A stretch of 16,785 bases of DNA from Solirubrobacteraceae bacterium (GTDB lineage Bacteria; Actinomycetota; Thermoleophilia; Solirubrobacterales; Solirubrobacteraceae), in NCBI GenBank assembly GCA_024710825.1, contig JANJUA010000439.1:1-16785 (forward strand), in the 5' to 3' direction. Made by a program: the position numbers and the translations under genes. This document shows positions 6,500 through 13,738 of the stretch, in pieces; position 1 is the stretch's first letter; every line of letters begins with the position of its first letter. Under the pieces are notes generated by a model that made no database searches, was not told the origin of the DNA, and worked only from the letters and a program-made list of their open reading frames with translations.

Positions 6500-8209
6500 T
6501 CAGCGCCGGTCGCGCTTGCCCCTCTTGCCCTTGGCCTTCTTGGTGCTCTTGGCCCTCTTCGCCACCTTCACGGTCCGCACGTGCGTCGACGACCTCGTGC
6601 CGCTGCGGCCGACCGCGGAGATCGAGATCCGGTACCTGCCGGCCCTCTTCATGCCCAGGCGCGCGCTCACCGTGCCGGCCGCCTTCGCCTCGACGGTGAC
6701 CGTCCGCACGACCTTCCACCTGCGCTTCACCCGCCGGCGCACGGTGAACGTGACGGTCGACGGCTCGGAGACGCGCAGCGACGCGCGGCCGTTGCGCCGA
6801 ACCCTCACCGTGTCGAGCGCGGGCGCGGTCGACCCGCGCTCGCTCGCCGACGCGGCCGGCTGCGCCGGCACCACGGGACCGGAGCCGCCGCCCGCGCCAC
6901 CTTCGTCCGGCTTCGGCGTGGACACGACGGAGCCGAACGCCAACGGGACCGACGCGCTCTGGTCGACGTCCGCCATCCCGTGGGCGCGCATCGTCGAGAC
7001 GTAGCACTGCACGACGGTGCAGTTGACGACGTTGCCGGAGGCGTCCGTGTAGGTAGGGCGCACGGTCAGCGTCGTGGCGAACGTGCCGGTGGCCGACAGC
7101 CCGGTCCCGAGCGACAGCCACTTCGAGTCGCCGTACGCGCCGGGGTTGGTGTTGCCCGACTGCGGCCCGAACACGACGTAGATGCCGGGAGCGGTGGGTG
7201 AGTAGCCGACGCCCTGCACCGTCACCGTCGTCGGCGCGGTGGTCGACAGGTTGGAGATCGGCGTGGCCGCGAGGCCGATCCCGCCCGGTCCGGGCCCGGG
7301 ATCGGGCCCCGGCCCCGGCCCGGGTCCGGAATCCGGCTCGCCGAAGGCGATGTCCTGCGTGACGATCAGGTGCCCGTCGACGGGGTTGGAGTGCGCGGGC
7401 CAGGCGATGACCTGACAATCGGTGACCCCGCAGTCGACCGCGCCGCCGTCCAGCGTGCCCGTCAGCGCGATGCTCGCGCTGAACGCGCCCGAGGGCGACA
7501 GCGGCGCCTGGCCTGCGGTCTCCGACGGAGCCGCGGGGTTGATCCACTTCGATGCGCCCGTGACGATGGCGCCACCTCGGACCGCGGCTTGGGCCACGTA
7601 GAAGCCCGGTTGGGGGAGCGGCGCGCCGGAACCGGGCGCCGGCGGGTACGACTGCTCGAAGTCGTCACCGGAGACGGTCACGGTCTCGCCCGCCGGATCG
7701 AGGTCCGTGCTCTTGCTCAGCCACAGCGGGGGGCCGAAGGCAAGCGGCTCCGTCGCCTCGATGAGCGCGCCGTCGACCGGGTTGGAGTGTGCCGGCCAGG
7801 CGATGACGAGGCAGTCCGCGACACGACAGTCCACCGCGCCCTCGTCGAGAATCCCCGACAGCGCGAGGCTGGCGCTGAAGTCCCCGGACGGCGCCAGCGG
7901 CGCTTGCGTGGCGGTCTCGCTCGAGGCGCCCGGGTTGATCCACTTCGCCGTACCGGTCACCACGGTGCCGCTCACGATCGCCCCCTGGGCGATGTAGAAG
8001 CCGGGCGTCGGAGACGGCGGCCCCGCGGCGGGCGTGTACGACTGCTCGAAGCCGGTCCCGGACACGGTCACGGTGACGCCGTTCGGGTTCAGCGCGCTGC
8101 CGACCGACACGGCAAGCTCCGGAGCGGCCGACACCGCCGTGGCGGCGGTCGCCAGGGCGGCCAGGGACAGCAGCAGCGCGAGCAGGGCGCGCCTGATTCT
8201 GTGAAGCAT
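6500..8209 (-). CDS. Secreted protein with three Ig-like repeats (Cys-X4-Cys each) and basic tail
   Basis: A 569-aa exported protein. Residues 1-28 are a Sec signal peptide (RIRR, a Leu/Ala core, then AVSA). Repeats 1 (about 31-159) and 2 (161-291) are clear duplicates: VTVSG.GFEQSY, PGFY(I/V)AQ, KWINP, SETA..APL.PSG.FSAS, then AVDC..(A/T)DC.VIAWPAHSNPVDG. A Pro-Gly linker (295-310) precedes a more divergent repeat 3 (311-427, VTVQGVGYSP...NCTVVQCYV). Each repeat has one Cys pair (128/133, 260/265, 397/402), likely a disulphide. The pattern recalls neocarzinostatin/Ig-like beta-sandwiches that accompany HtaA domains in actinobacteria. Residues 467-550 look like another beta-rich domain, and 550-569 is a Lys/Arg tail. 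There is no LPXTG or membrane anchor. GAAGGA lies 4 nt before the ATG. It is divergent from the HtaA-type gene and shares its putative iron-box region. A ligand cannot be named. Confidence 0.85.
   Translation of the reverse strand: MLHRIRRALLALLLSLAALATAATAVSAAPELAVSVGSALNPNGVTVTVSGTGFEQSYTPAAGPPSPTPGFYIAQGAIVSGTVVTGTAKWINPGASSETATQAPLAPSGDFSASLALSGILDEGAVDCRVADCLVIAWPAHSNPVDGALIEATEPLAFGPPLWLSKSTDLDPAGETVTVSGDDFEQSYPPAPGSGAPLPQPGFYVAQAAVRGGAIVTGASKWINPAAPSETAGQAPLSPSGAFSASIALTGTLDGGAVDCGVTDCQVIAWPAHSNPVDGHLIVTQDIAFGEPDSGPGPGPGPDPGPGPGGIGLAATPISNLSTTAPTTVTVQGVGYSPTAPGIYVVFGPQSGNTNPGAYGDSKWLSLGTGLSATGTFATTLTVRPTYTDASGNVVNCTVVQCYVSTMRAHGMADVDQSASVPLAFGSVVSTPKPDEGGAGGGSGPVVPAQPAASASERGSTAPALDTVRVRRNGRASLRVSEPSTVTFTVRRRVKRRWKVVRTVTVEAKAAGTVSARLGMKRAGRYRISISAVGRSGTRSSTHVRTVKVAKRAKSTKKAKGKRGKRDRR
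7280..7327 (-). repeat. Pro-Gly low-complexity linker
   Basis: Alternating Gly-Pro codons between Ig-like repeats 2 and 3, a flexible extended spacer. It is a coding low-complexity tract and not a regulatory repeat. Confidence 0.7.
7337..8119 (-). repeat. Tandem internal duplication (about 390 bp unit, two copies)
   Basis: The two copies cover about 7733-8119 and 7337-7729 and encode Ig-like repeats 1 and 2. They are related at both protein and DNA level, for example a shared GGGTTGGAGTG followed closely by GGCCAGGCGATGAC near 7383 and 7781. A third, more divergent unit lies at about 6929-7279. Confidence 0.75.
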
Positions 8210-8233
8210 CCGGTCCTTCTCGGGGTCGGTTAG

Positions 8234-8247
8234 TTAGGTGGCCCTAA
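8234..8247. promoter_or_regulatory. Iron-box-like palindrome 1 (DtxR/IdeR-type operator)
   Basis: TTAGGTGGCCCTAA is a perfect TTAGG-N4-CCTAA dyad. An extra TTAG directly precedes it (8230-8233), nearly giving the tandem half-sites of the 19-bp DtxR/IdeR consensus TTAGGTTAGGCTAACCTAA, whose bases 6-19 have the same TTAGG-N4-CCTAA form. It lies 24 bp upstream of the ATG of the Ig-repeat protein. The regulator is not encoded in this window, so iron control is inference. Confidence 0.65.
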
Positions 8248-8271
8248 GTCGAGGCGCGGGACCGTAGCACG

Positions 8272-8285
8272 TTAGGGTTGCCTAA
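8272..8285. promoter_or_regulatory. Iron-box-like palindrome 2 overlapping the HtaA-type start codon
   Basis: TTAGGGTTGCCTAA is a second perfect TTAGG-N4-CCTAA dyad, 38 bp centre-to-centre from the first. Its last base is the A of the ATG at 8285. A bound repressor would cover the start of transcription or translation. Confidence 0.65.
8273..8278 (+). promoter_or_regulatory. Possible -10 element for a leaderless HtaA-type mRNA
   Basis: TAGGGT fits the actinobacterial -10 pattern TANNNT and ends 6 nt before the ATG at 8285, the usual geometry for leaderless transcripts. No convincing -35 is visible. The same bases contain AGGG, 7 nt from the ATG, which could instead be a weak Shine-Dalgarno sequence. 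Confidence 0.35.
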
Positions 8286-9319
8286 TGCAGACACGCATCC
8301 CACTGGCCGCCATCGCCGGCGCCGCGCTCGTCGCGGCCACCCCGGCGGCGGCCGATACCACCCTGAAGCTCGACCGCGCCGCGGGCTCGCCCGTGCGCGC
8401 CGTTGCTCCCGCCACCGCCGACGGCCGCACCGTCACCCTGCCCGTCGCCTCGACCTCCGGGCCGAACGCGAAGGGCGTCGTCAACGTGCGCCACCGGGGC
8501 GGGCTGCGCATCGGCGGCACCCGGCTCACGGCCGTCCGGGCGCGCATCACCGACGGAGGCGCGCGGATCAGCGCCAAGGTCGGCAAGCGCCGGGCGCACG
8601 TCTTCGCCGTGCGCGGCGGCAAGGTCACCATCGGCGACGACGGCGGCGTCGAGCTGCGTCGTGGGGCGCTGCGCCTCACGCGCGCGGGCGCCAAGGCCCT
8701 CGACAGGCGCGCCGGCCGGCGCGTCGGCACCGTCACGGTCGAGAGCGCTCCCGCCGTCCCGGACACGGCGCGCGCCGTCACCGGCGGCCAGCTCTCGTGG
8801 GGCTACAACCCCACGCTGCGCAACTCCTTCGGGCGGATCTTCGAGCCGCAGCTCGGCGGCGGCGTCGCGGTCGCGGCCGACGGCACGTACACGTTCCCGG
8901 TCACGGGCACCACATACGATCCGGAGTCGCGCAAGGGCACCATCACCAGCGCGGGCAGCAGCCTCCGCATCGGCTACACGGCCGGGCCGGCCCAGCCCAC
9001 CGAGGCGAACGGGATCTGGGTGACGCTGCGTGACGTCACGGTCAACCTCGACGGCGCCGACGGCACCATCGAGGCCGTCTCGGACTCCGGCTTCCACGGC
9101 AGCGCTCCGGTCGCCCAGGCGAAGCGGACGATCGCCACGCTCCGGGTCGGCGAGCCGACGGTGAGCGGCTCGACCTACACGTGGACGGCGGTGCCGGCCA
9201 CGGTCGCGCCCGGCGGCATCGAACTGGTCTCCGAGTTCAAGGACATGCCCGGGCGGCCGCCGCTGGGCGACGTCCGCGCGCTGGACCCGGTCACGATCAC
9301 CGCGACGCTCGCTCCCTGA
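8285..9319 (+). CDS. Secreted HtaA-domain (haem-binding-type) protein
   Basis: A 344-aa exported protein. The signal peptide is residues 1-23 (QTR, a hydrophobic core, then PAAA). Residues 165-340 resemble an HtaA domain: GGQLSWGYNPTLRNSFGRIF (167-186), TYTFPVTGTTYD, KGTITSAGSSLRIGY (218-231) and ATLRVGEPTVSGSTYTW (285-300). Residues 24-152 look like an incomplete HtaA-like beta region with VVNVRHRGGLRIGG (65-78). HtaA proteins of corynebacteria bind haem at the cell surface through a conserved Tyr. Here the Tyr position of the usual SFRxY motif appears to be Ser181, and the His of the usual GHxG segment is missing in the main domain, so haem binding is uncertain. There is no membrane anchor or LPXTG motif. 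It is the only plus-strand gene in the window, divergent from the Ig-repeat protein and probably under the same operators. Confidence 0.82.
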   Translation: MQTRIPLAAIAGAALVAATPAAADTTLKLDRAAGSPVRAVAPATADGRTVTLPVASTSGPNAKGVVNVRHRGGLRIGGTRLTAVRARITDGGARISAKVGKRRAHVFAVRGGKVTIGDDGGVELRRGALRLTRAGAKALDRRAGRRVGTVTVESAPAVPDTARAVTGGQLSWGYNPTLRNSFGRIFEPQLGGGVAVAADGTYTFPVTGTTYDPESRKGTITSAGSSLRIGYTAGPAQPTEANGIWVTLRDVTVNLDGADGTIEAVSDSGFHGSAPVAQAKRTIATLRVGEPTVSGSTYTWTAVPATVAPGGIELVSEFKDMPGRPPLGDVRALDPVTITATLAP

Positions 9320-9325
9320 CGGTCG

Positions 9326-9364
9326 CTGTCGAGTCTGCGTCGCCATGCGACGCAAACTCGACAG
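9326..9364 (+). terminator. Strong hairpin after the HtaA-type gene
   Basis: A 39-nt inverted repeat 7 nt after the stop: a 9-bp outer stem CTGTCGAGT/ACTCGACAG, one C-A mismatch, an 8-bp inner stem TGCGTCGC/GCGACGCA and a 3-nt CAT loop. No U-tract follows. Position and stability suggest a terminator or 3'-end protector for the plus-strand transcript. Confidence 0.65.
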
Positions 9365-9398
9365 TCACCCCGCCGCGCGCTCGGGCGCGGCGGGGTGA
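9365..9398 (-). terminator. Strong hairpin after hppA
   Basis: A perfect 14-bp stem TCACCCCGCCGCGC/GCGCGGCGGGGTGA with a 6-nt loop (GCTCGG), 10 nt beyond the hppA stop on the minus strand. It abuts the preceding hairpin with no base between them. Both could act on either strand. Confidence 0.65.
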
Positions 9399-9408
9399 CG
9401 CCGTCCGA

Positions 9409-11460
9409 TCAGGTGATGATCGGGATGATGAGGATCGCGACGATGTTCGCGACCTTGATCATCGGGTTGATCGCCGGGCCGGACGTGTCCTTGAACGGAT
9501 CGCCGACGGTGTCGCCGGTGACCGACGCGGCGTGGGCCTCGGAGCCCTTGCCGCCGAACGCGCCGTCCTCGATCAGCTTCTTCGCGTTGTCCCACGCGCC
9601 GCCGCCGGCGGTCATCAGGACGGCGAAGAAGAAGCCGACGACGATCACGCCGATCAGCAGGCCGCCCAGCGCCTTCACGCTGATGATGCCCACGATCACC
9701 GTGAAGACGATCGGGATCAGCGACGGGACGATCATCTCCCGCTGCGCGGCGGCCGTCACGAGCGCCACCGAGCGCTCGTAGTCCGGCTCCTCGGTGCCGT
9801 CCATGATGCCCGGCTTCTCGCGGAACTGGCGGCGGACCTCCTCGACGACCGCGCCCGCGGCACGGCCGACGGCCTCCATCGACATGGCGGCGAACAGCGT
9901 CACCATCATGCCGCCGATCAGCAGACCCATCAGGACCGGCGGGTCGTCGATGCCGAAGAAGATCTCCTGGCCCTCGGCCGCCAGCTCGTAACGGAACGCC
10001 GCGAACAGCACGACCGCGGCGAGCACCGCCGAGCCGATCGCGTAGCCCTTCGTGACCGCCTTCGTCGTGTTGCCGACCGCGTCGAGCGGATCGGTCACGT
10101 TGCGGACGCTCTCCGGCAGCTCGGCCATCTCGGCGATGCCGCCGGCGTTGTCGGTGATCGGCCCGAAGGCGTCCAGCGCCACGATCAGGCCCGTCAGCGA
10201 GAGCTGACCCATGACGGCCACGCCGACGCCGTAGACGCCCGCCAGCTCCCACGCGCCCCAGATGCCGAGCACGAGCACGAGCGCCGGCAGCGCCGTCGCC
10301 TGGAGCCCCTGGGCGAGGCCCTGGATGATGTTCGTCGCGTGGCCGGTCTGCGACGCGGCCGCCGTCTTCTTCACCGGCCCGAAGCGGGTCGACGTGTAGT
10401 AGTCGGTGAGCACGAACAGCAGCGCGGTGACCGCGATGCCGATCAGCGAGCAGAGGTACAGGTCGCCGACGCTCGGCGAGTCGCTCGGGACGCCAGCGGC
10501 CTTCAGCGTGACGCCGTCCATGATCCAGTGCGTGACCGGGTAGAACGCCGCCGCGGCGATGATGCCCGAGACGATGAGCCCCTGGTAGAGCGCGCGCTCC
10601 ACGTTGGAGCCCTTCACGGCGAACGTGCCGATGATCGAGGCGACGATCGCGACCGCGCCGAGGATCAGCGGGTACATCGCCACCGCGGTCTGGTCGTTGA
10701 ACGTCAGGACGCCGAGCAGCATGACCGCCACCGCGGTGACCGCGTAGGTCTCGAACAGGTCGGCCGCCATGCCGGCGCAGTCGCCGACGTTGTCGCCGAC
10801 GTTGTCGGCGATGACCGCCGGGTTGCGCGGGTCGTCCTCCGGGATGCCGGCCTCGACCTTGCCGACGAGGTCGGCGCCGACGTCGGCGGCCTTGGTGAAG
10901 ATGCCGCCGCCCAGACGGGCGAAGACCGAGATCAGCGAGCCGCCGAAGCCGAGCCCGATGAGCGCGTCGACGGCGTCCTTCTCGCTGACGTCGAAGAACG
11001 CGGTCAGGATGCCGTAGTAGCCGGCCACGCCGAGCAGCGCGAGGCCGACGACCAGCAGGCCGGTCACGGCGCCGCCGCGGAACGCCACGTCGAGGGCGCG
11101 CGGCACCCCGTCGCGGGCCGCCTCGGCGACGCGCGCGTTGGCCCGCACCGAGACGTTCATGCCGATGTAGCCGGCGGCCGCCGACAGCACGCCGCCGACG
11201 AGGAAGCCGATGGCGACCTCGATGTCCTGCACGAAGATCAGCGCGACGAACAGCACCGCGCCCACTACCGCGATGATCGAGTACTGACGGTTCAGATAGG
11301 CGCGAGCGCCCTTCTGGATGGCCCCGGAGATGAACTGCATGCGCTCGTTGCCCGGGGAGAGAGCAAGCAGCGATCGCGCTGTGACGATGCCGTACAGCAC
11401 CGCGAGCCCTGCGCAGACGAGGGCGACGACGACCCCGTGGTCGGTCAGGAAGTCACTCAA
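9409..11460 (-). CDS. hppA: K+-independent proton-translocating membrane pyrophosphatase
   Basis: Hydrolyses cytoplasmic pyrophosphate and pumps H+ across the membrane. The 683 residues, a normal family length, show the substrate-site motif [11 protein letters not shown] (193-203), DNVGDNVGD (219-227), the second acidic set [12 protein letters not shown] (620-631) and [19 protein letters not shown] (649-667). About 16 membrane helices are expected. GNTTKAVT (463-470), with Lys467 and Thr470, is the signature of the K+-independent H+-pumping class; K+-dependent enzymes have Ala and Gly there. The start is TTG at 11460, supported by GGAGGA 7 nt upstream and by the absence of any other in-frame start after the previous gene's stop. 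It has its own 111-bp leader and ends in a convergent double-hairpin region. Confidence 0.96.
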   Translation of the reverse strand: MSDFLTDHGVVVALVCAGLAVLYGIVTARSLLALSPGNERMQFISGAIQKGARAYLNRQYSIIAVVGAVLFVALIFVQDIEVAIGFLVGGVLSAAAGYIGMNVSVRANARVAEAARDGVPRALDVAFRGGAVTGLLVVGLALLGVAGYYGILTAFFDVSEKDAVDALIGLGFGGSLISVFARLGGGIFTKAADVGADLVGKVEAGIPEDDPRNPAVIADNVGDNVGDCAGMAADLFETYAVTAVAVMLLGVLTFNDQTAVAMYPLILGAVAIVASIIGTFAVKGSNVERALYQGLIVSGIIAAAAFYPVTHWIMDGVTLKAAGVPSDSPSVGDLYLCSLIGIAVTALLFVLTDYYTSTRFGPVKKTAAASQTGHATNIIQGLAQGLQATALPALVLVLGIWGAWELAGVYGVGVAVMGQLSLTGLIVALDAFGPITDNAGGIAEMAELPESVRNVTDPLDAVGNTTKAVTKGYAIGSAVLAAVVLFAAFRYELAAEGQEIFFGIDDPPVLMGLLIGGMMVTLFAAMSMEAVGRAAGAVVEEVRRQFREKPGIMDGTEEPDYERSVALVTAAAQREMIVPSLIPIVFTVIVGIISVKALGGLLIGVIVVGFFFAVLMTAGGGAWDNAKKLIEDGAFGGKGSEAHAASVTGDTVGDPFKDTSGPAINPMIKVANIVAILIIPIIT

Positions 11461-11467
11461 GGAAGGT

Positions 11468-11473
11468 TCCTCC
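11468..11473 (-). promoter_or_regulatory. Ribosome binding site deciding the hppA TTG start
   Basis: GGAGGA on the minus strand, 7 nt before the TTG at 11460. The rest of the leader (11474-11571) has no convincing terminator. A TATGCT (plus positions 11544-11549) could be a -10 box, but no -35 is apparent. Confidence 0.7.
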
Positions 11474-11571
11474 GAAGGTTTTTCACGGGGTACGGCCCGG
11501 CACGGACGAGCCGACGACCTAGCCCCGGTCGGAAAGCGGCCGGAGCATATCCGCTGTAGAGGCGGGAAGGC

Positions 11572-11970
11572 CTACTGGCCCGGGACCCAGAGTCGCCCGG
11601 ATGACTGGGCGGGGCCCGGCTGACCCGGTTCGGGCGGGCTCTCCGCCGGCTGCTCGGAGCCGCTCGCGCCGCGCCCCTGGGCGTAGGCGAGCTGAAGCTG
11701 GCTGAGCGCGTTACGGACCTGCTCGACGTCGCCGCCGAGCGTCCCCTCGACCATCGGCAGGAGGGCCCGGACCGCCTCGATCGCCTGCCGCAGCTGCTCG
11801 AGATCGCGCTCGTCCTCGCTGCCCGGCACCAGCCCGGCCTTGCGCCCGGCGAGGTTGACGAGCGACACGACCGTCTGCGCGAGCACGTCCTCGACGCGCA
11901 CCCGCTTCAGCTCGGCCTCGTAGGCCGCGCGCAGCTCCTCCTCGGTGGGTGGACGTCCCTGGTCGCTCAT
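11572..11970 (-). CDS. DUF1844-like hypothetical protein
   Basis: A 132-aa soluble protein. Residues about 20-98 form a helical domain (RVEDVLAQTVVSLVNLAGRK, then LEQLRQAIEAVRALLPMVE, then VRNALSQLQLAYAQG) resembling the DUF1844 family (PF08899), whose function is unknown. The N-terminus is charged (TEEELRAAYEAELKR) and the last 35 residues are a Pro/Gly/Ser/Glu-rich disordered tail. Its ATG overlaps the stop of the ligase gene by 4 bp (ATGA), so it is translationally coupled as the last gene of the operon. The family assignment is by pattern memory only. Confidence 0.72.
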   Translation of the reverse strand: MSDQGRPPTEEELRAAYEAELKRVRVEDVLAQTVVSLVNLAGRKAGLVPGSEDERDLEQLRQAIEAVRALLPMVEGTLGGDVEQVRNALSQLQLAYAQGRGASGSEQPAESPPEPGQPGPAQSSGRLWVPGQ

Positions 11971-13100
11971 GATCCGCAGCTCACCGCCTCCGAAGCATAC
12001 GTGGCGCGCGTCTCGGCCACAGTGTGAGCGAAGACCTCCTCCATCGGCGTGCCCACGGCGATGAGCCGCCGCTGCCGCTGGGCGCCGTTGAGGTCTCCGA
12101 ACGCGACGTCGCAGCCGCTCCAGCGCTGCAGCCGCTCGACGGCCTCCCGCGCCGGGATCACCTCGGCGCCCCGCTCGAAGTCGATCAGCTCGCCGTCCAT
12201 CCCGTGGCGGATGGCGCGCCAGACGTTCTCCTCCACGAGCCGCGGCGCCGGGTCATCGAACGGGACGCCCTCGTCGACGTCGCGCGCCGCGGCAAGCACG
12301 CAGGCCGTGACGAGCGTCGTCAGCGCCTCGGACTCCCCCGCCGTGATCTGCGCGTCGCAGATGCGGACCTCGACGGTCCCGAACGTCAGGTGCGGGCGCA
12401 CCGACCACCACACCTGCGTGTACTCGACGATCGAGCCGGTCCGGCGGAGCAGGTCGAGGTAGTCGCGGAACGCGATCCAGGAGCCGAACGCGTCCGGGAC
12501 GCCGCAGCGCGGGAAGCTCTTCGTGAACGACTGCGTGCGGGCGGAGTGCAGGCCGGCGTCGCGCGCGTCGAGGTACGGCGAGGAGGCGCTCAGCGCGAGC
12601 AGCGTCGGCAGCACCGGCCGCAGTCGGTCGCAGACGCGGACCGCGCGGTCGATGCCGCGCACGCCGACGTGGACGTGCAGCGAGAACGTGTTGTTGCGCT
12701 TGGCGACGTACTGGAGCGAGTCCGCCACGCGGCGGTAGTGCTCGGTGTCGATGAACTCCTGCTCGCGGTAGTCCGACCACGGGTGCGTCCCGGTCGCGCC
12801 GAGCGCGACGTCGTGTGCCGCGGCGTGCGCGAAGAGGCGCCGCCGCGCCTCCCGCTGGCGGGCGATCGCGTCCGCCAGGTCCTCGCCGCGCCCGGAGACG
12901 ATCTCGATCTCGCTCTTGATTAGCTCACCGGTGATGTGGTCGGCGAGCGCCGGGTCGGCCGTGTCACGCAGCTCCTCGAAGCGCGGCGTGAGCGCGAGCG
13001 TGGTCGGGTCGAGGATCTGGAACTCCTCCTCGATCCCCACGGTCGCGTCGACGCTGTCGGCGAACACCGCCTCGGAGCGGTCGAAGTCGATGGGGCTCAC
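11967..13100 (-). CDS. YbdK-type carboxylate-amine ligase / glutamate-cysteine ligase 2
   Basis: A 377-aa cytoplasmic ATP-grasp-related ligase of the GCS2 family (PF04107). It joins glutamate to cysteine or another amine through gamma-glutamyl phosphate. Visible motifs are VGIEEEFQILD (21-31), GTHPWSDY (104-111), NNTFSLHVHVG (136-146), SFPRCGVPDAFGSW (195-208) and SVRPHLTFGTVEVRICDAQ (233-251), all at family-typical spacing. The start is GTG at 13100, which overlaps the rex stop by 4 bp (GTGA); no Shine-Dalgarno is visible, so coupling is likely. Placement after a glutaredoxin-like gene and rex suggests a thiol or redox role. YbdK homologues have weak or uncertain gamma-glutamylcysteine activity, so the true substrate is open. 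Confidence 0.9.
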   Translation of the reverse strand: MSPIDFDRSEAVFADSVDATVGIEEEFQILDPTTLALTPRFEELRDTADPALADHITGELIKSEIEIVSGRGEDLADAIARQREARRRLFAHAAAHDVALGATGTHPWSDYREQEFIDTEHYRRVADSLQYVAKRNNTFSLHVHVGVRGIDRAVRVCDRLRPVLPTLLALSASSPYLDARDAGLHSARTQSFTKSFPRCGVPDAFGSWIAFRDYLDLLRRTGSIVEYTQVWWSVRPHLTFGTVEVRICDAQITAGESEALTTLVTACVLAAARDVDEGVPFDDPAPRLVEENVWRAIRHGMDGELIDFERGAEVIPAREAVERLQRWSGCDVAFGDLNGAQRQRRLIAVGTPMEEVFAHTVAETRATYASEAVSCGS

Positions 13101-13738
13101 GTCAGGTAGAAGTAGAGCGCGTAGAGCAGGTCGACCGCGGGGCTGGAGGTGTGCACCGTGACCTCCGGCGGGACGTGCAGCAGGGCCTCGGAGTAGTTGA
13201 AGATGATCTTCACCCCGGCCTCCACCAGCGCGTCGGCCAGCGGCTGGGCGGCCGCCCCCGGAACGGCGAGCACGCCGACGACGATGTCCTCCTCGTCGAC
13301 GGCCTTCTTCAGGTCGCTGACCGCCCGGACCTCCACGTTGCCGACCTTCTGGCCGATCTTCGTCAGGTCGTTGTCGAAGATCGCCACGACCGTGAAGCCG
13401 TGGTCGGCGAAGATGTGGCTGGAGGCGATCGCCCGGCCCAGGTGCCCGGCGCCGAACAGCGCGATGTTGTGCTGGCCGGCGGTGTGCAGGATCTTGCGGA
13501 TCTGCGAGACCAGCGAGTCGACGTTGTAGCCGACGCCGCGCTTGCCGAACTTGCCGAAGCCCGAGAGGTCGCGCCGGATCTGCGTCGAGTTGACGTGCGT
13601 CCACTCCGACAGCTCCTGTGAGGAGATCGTCTCGCGGCCCTCCTTCTTCGCCTGCGTGAGGACCTGGAGGTACCTCGCCAGGCGCGCGGCGACGCCAAGG
13701 GAGAGGCGCTCGGGCTGTGTCATGACGCCGGAAGTCAT
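13097..13738 (-). CDS. rex: Redox-sensing transcriptional repressor Rex
   Basis: A 213-aa homodimeric repressor that senses the NADH/NAD+ ratio and controls respiratory and fermentative genes. The N-terminal winged helix-turn-helix includes SSQELSEWTHVNSTQIRRD (39-57) and GFGKFGKRGVGYNV (60-73). The Rossmann domain has ALFGAGHLGRAI (93-104), a dinucleotide-binding acidic segment FDND (121-124) and GVLAVP (155-160). The domain-swapped C-terminal helix is VDLLYALYFYL (202-212). The ATG at 13738 overlaps the stop of the glutaredoxin-like gene (ATGA); an internal ATG at 13723 is less likely. In Streptomyces, rex heads a rex-hemA operon. Here no haem gene follows and a YbdK-type ligase takes that place. 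Autoregulation would need a Rex site upstream, and I see none in this packed region. Confidence 0.94.
   Translation of the reverse strand: MTSGVMTQPERLSLGVAARLARYLQVLTQAKKEGRETISSQELSEWTHVNSTQIRRDLSGFGKFGKRGVGYNVDSLVSQIRKILHTAGQHNIALFGAGHLGRAIASSHIFADHGFTVVAIFDNDLTKIGQKVGNVEVRAVSDLKKAVDEEDIVVGVLAVPGAAAQPLADALVEAGVKIIFNYSEALLHVPPEVTVHTSSPAVDLLYALYFYLT

Noticed and set aside
8210..8284. Full sigma-70 type promoters (-35 and -10) for both divergent genes
   Set aside because: TANNNT matches occur on both strands (for example TACGGT at 8261-8266 minus), but no -35 with proper spacing is convincing; only the leaderless-type -10 is listed, at low confidence.
10779..10808. Tandem direct repeat around GTCGCCGACGTTGTCGCC
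   Set aside because: It encodes the conserved DNVGDNVGD motif of the pyrophosphatase, so the repeat is a protein constraint and not a DNA element.
11482..11486. GTGAA half of a Rex-type operator in the hppA leader
   Set aside because: The Rex site needs a TTGTGAA-N6-TTCACAA dyad; only one arm core is present, which is expected by chance.
9181..11559. 792-codon open frame on the plus strand
   Set aside because: Antisense shadow of hppA, whose motifs are unmistakable on the minus strand.
11461..11571. Riboswitch or attenuator in the hppA leader
   Set aside because: I found no stable long stem or known aptamer core, only short 4-bp dyads.
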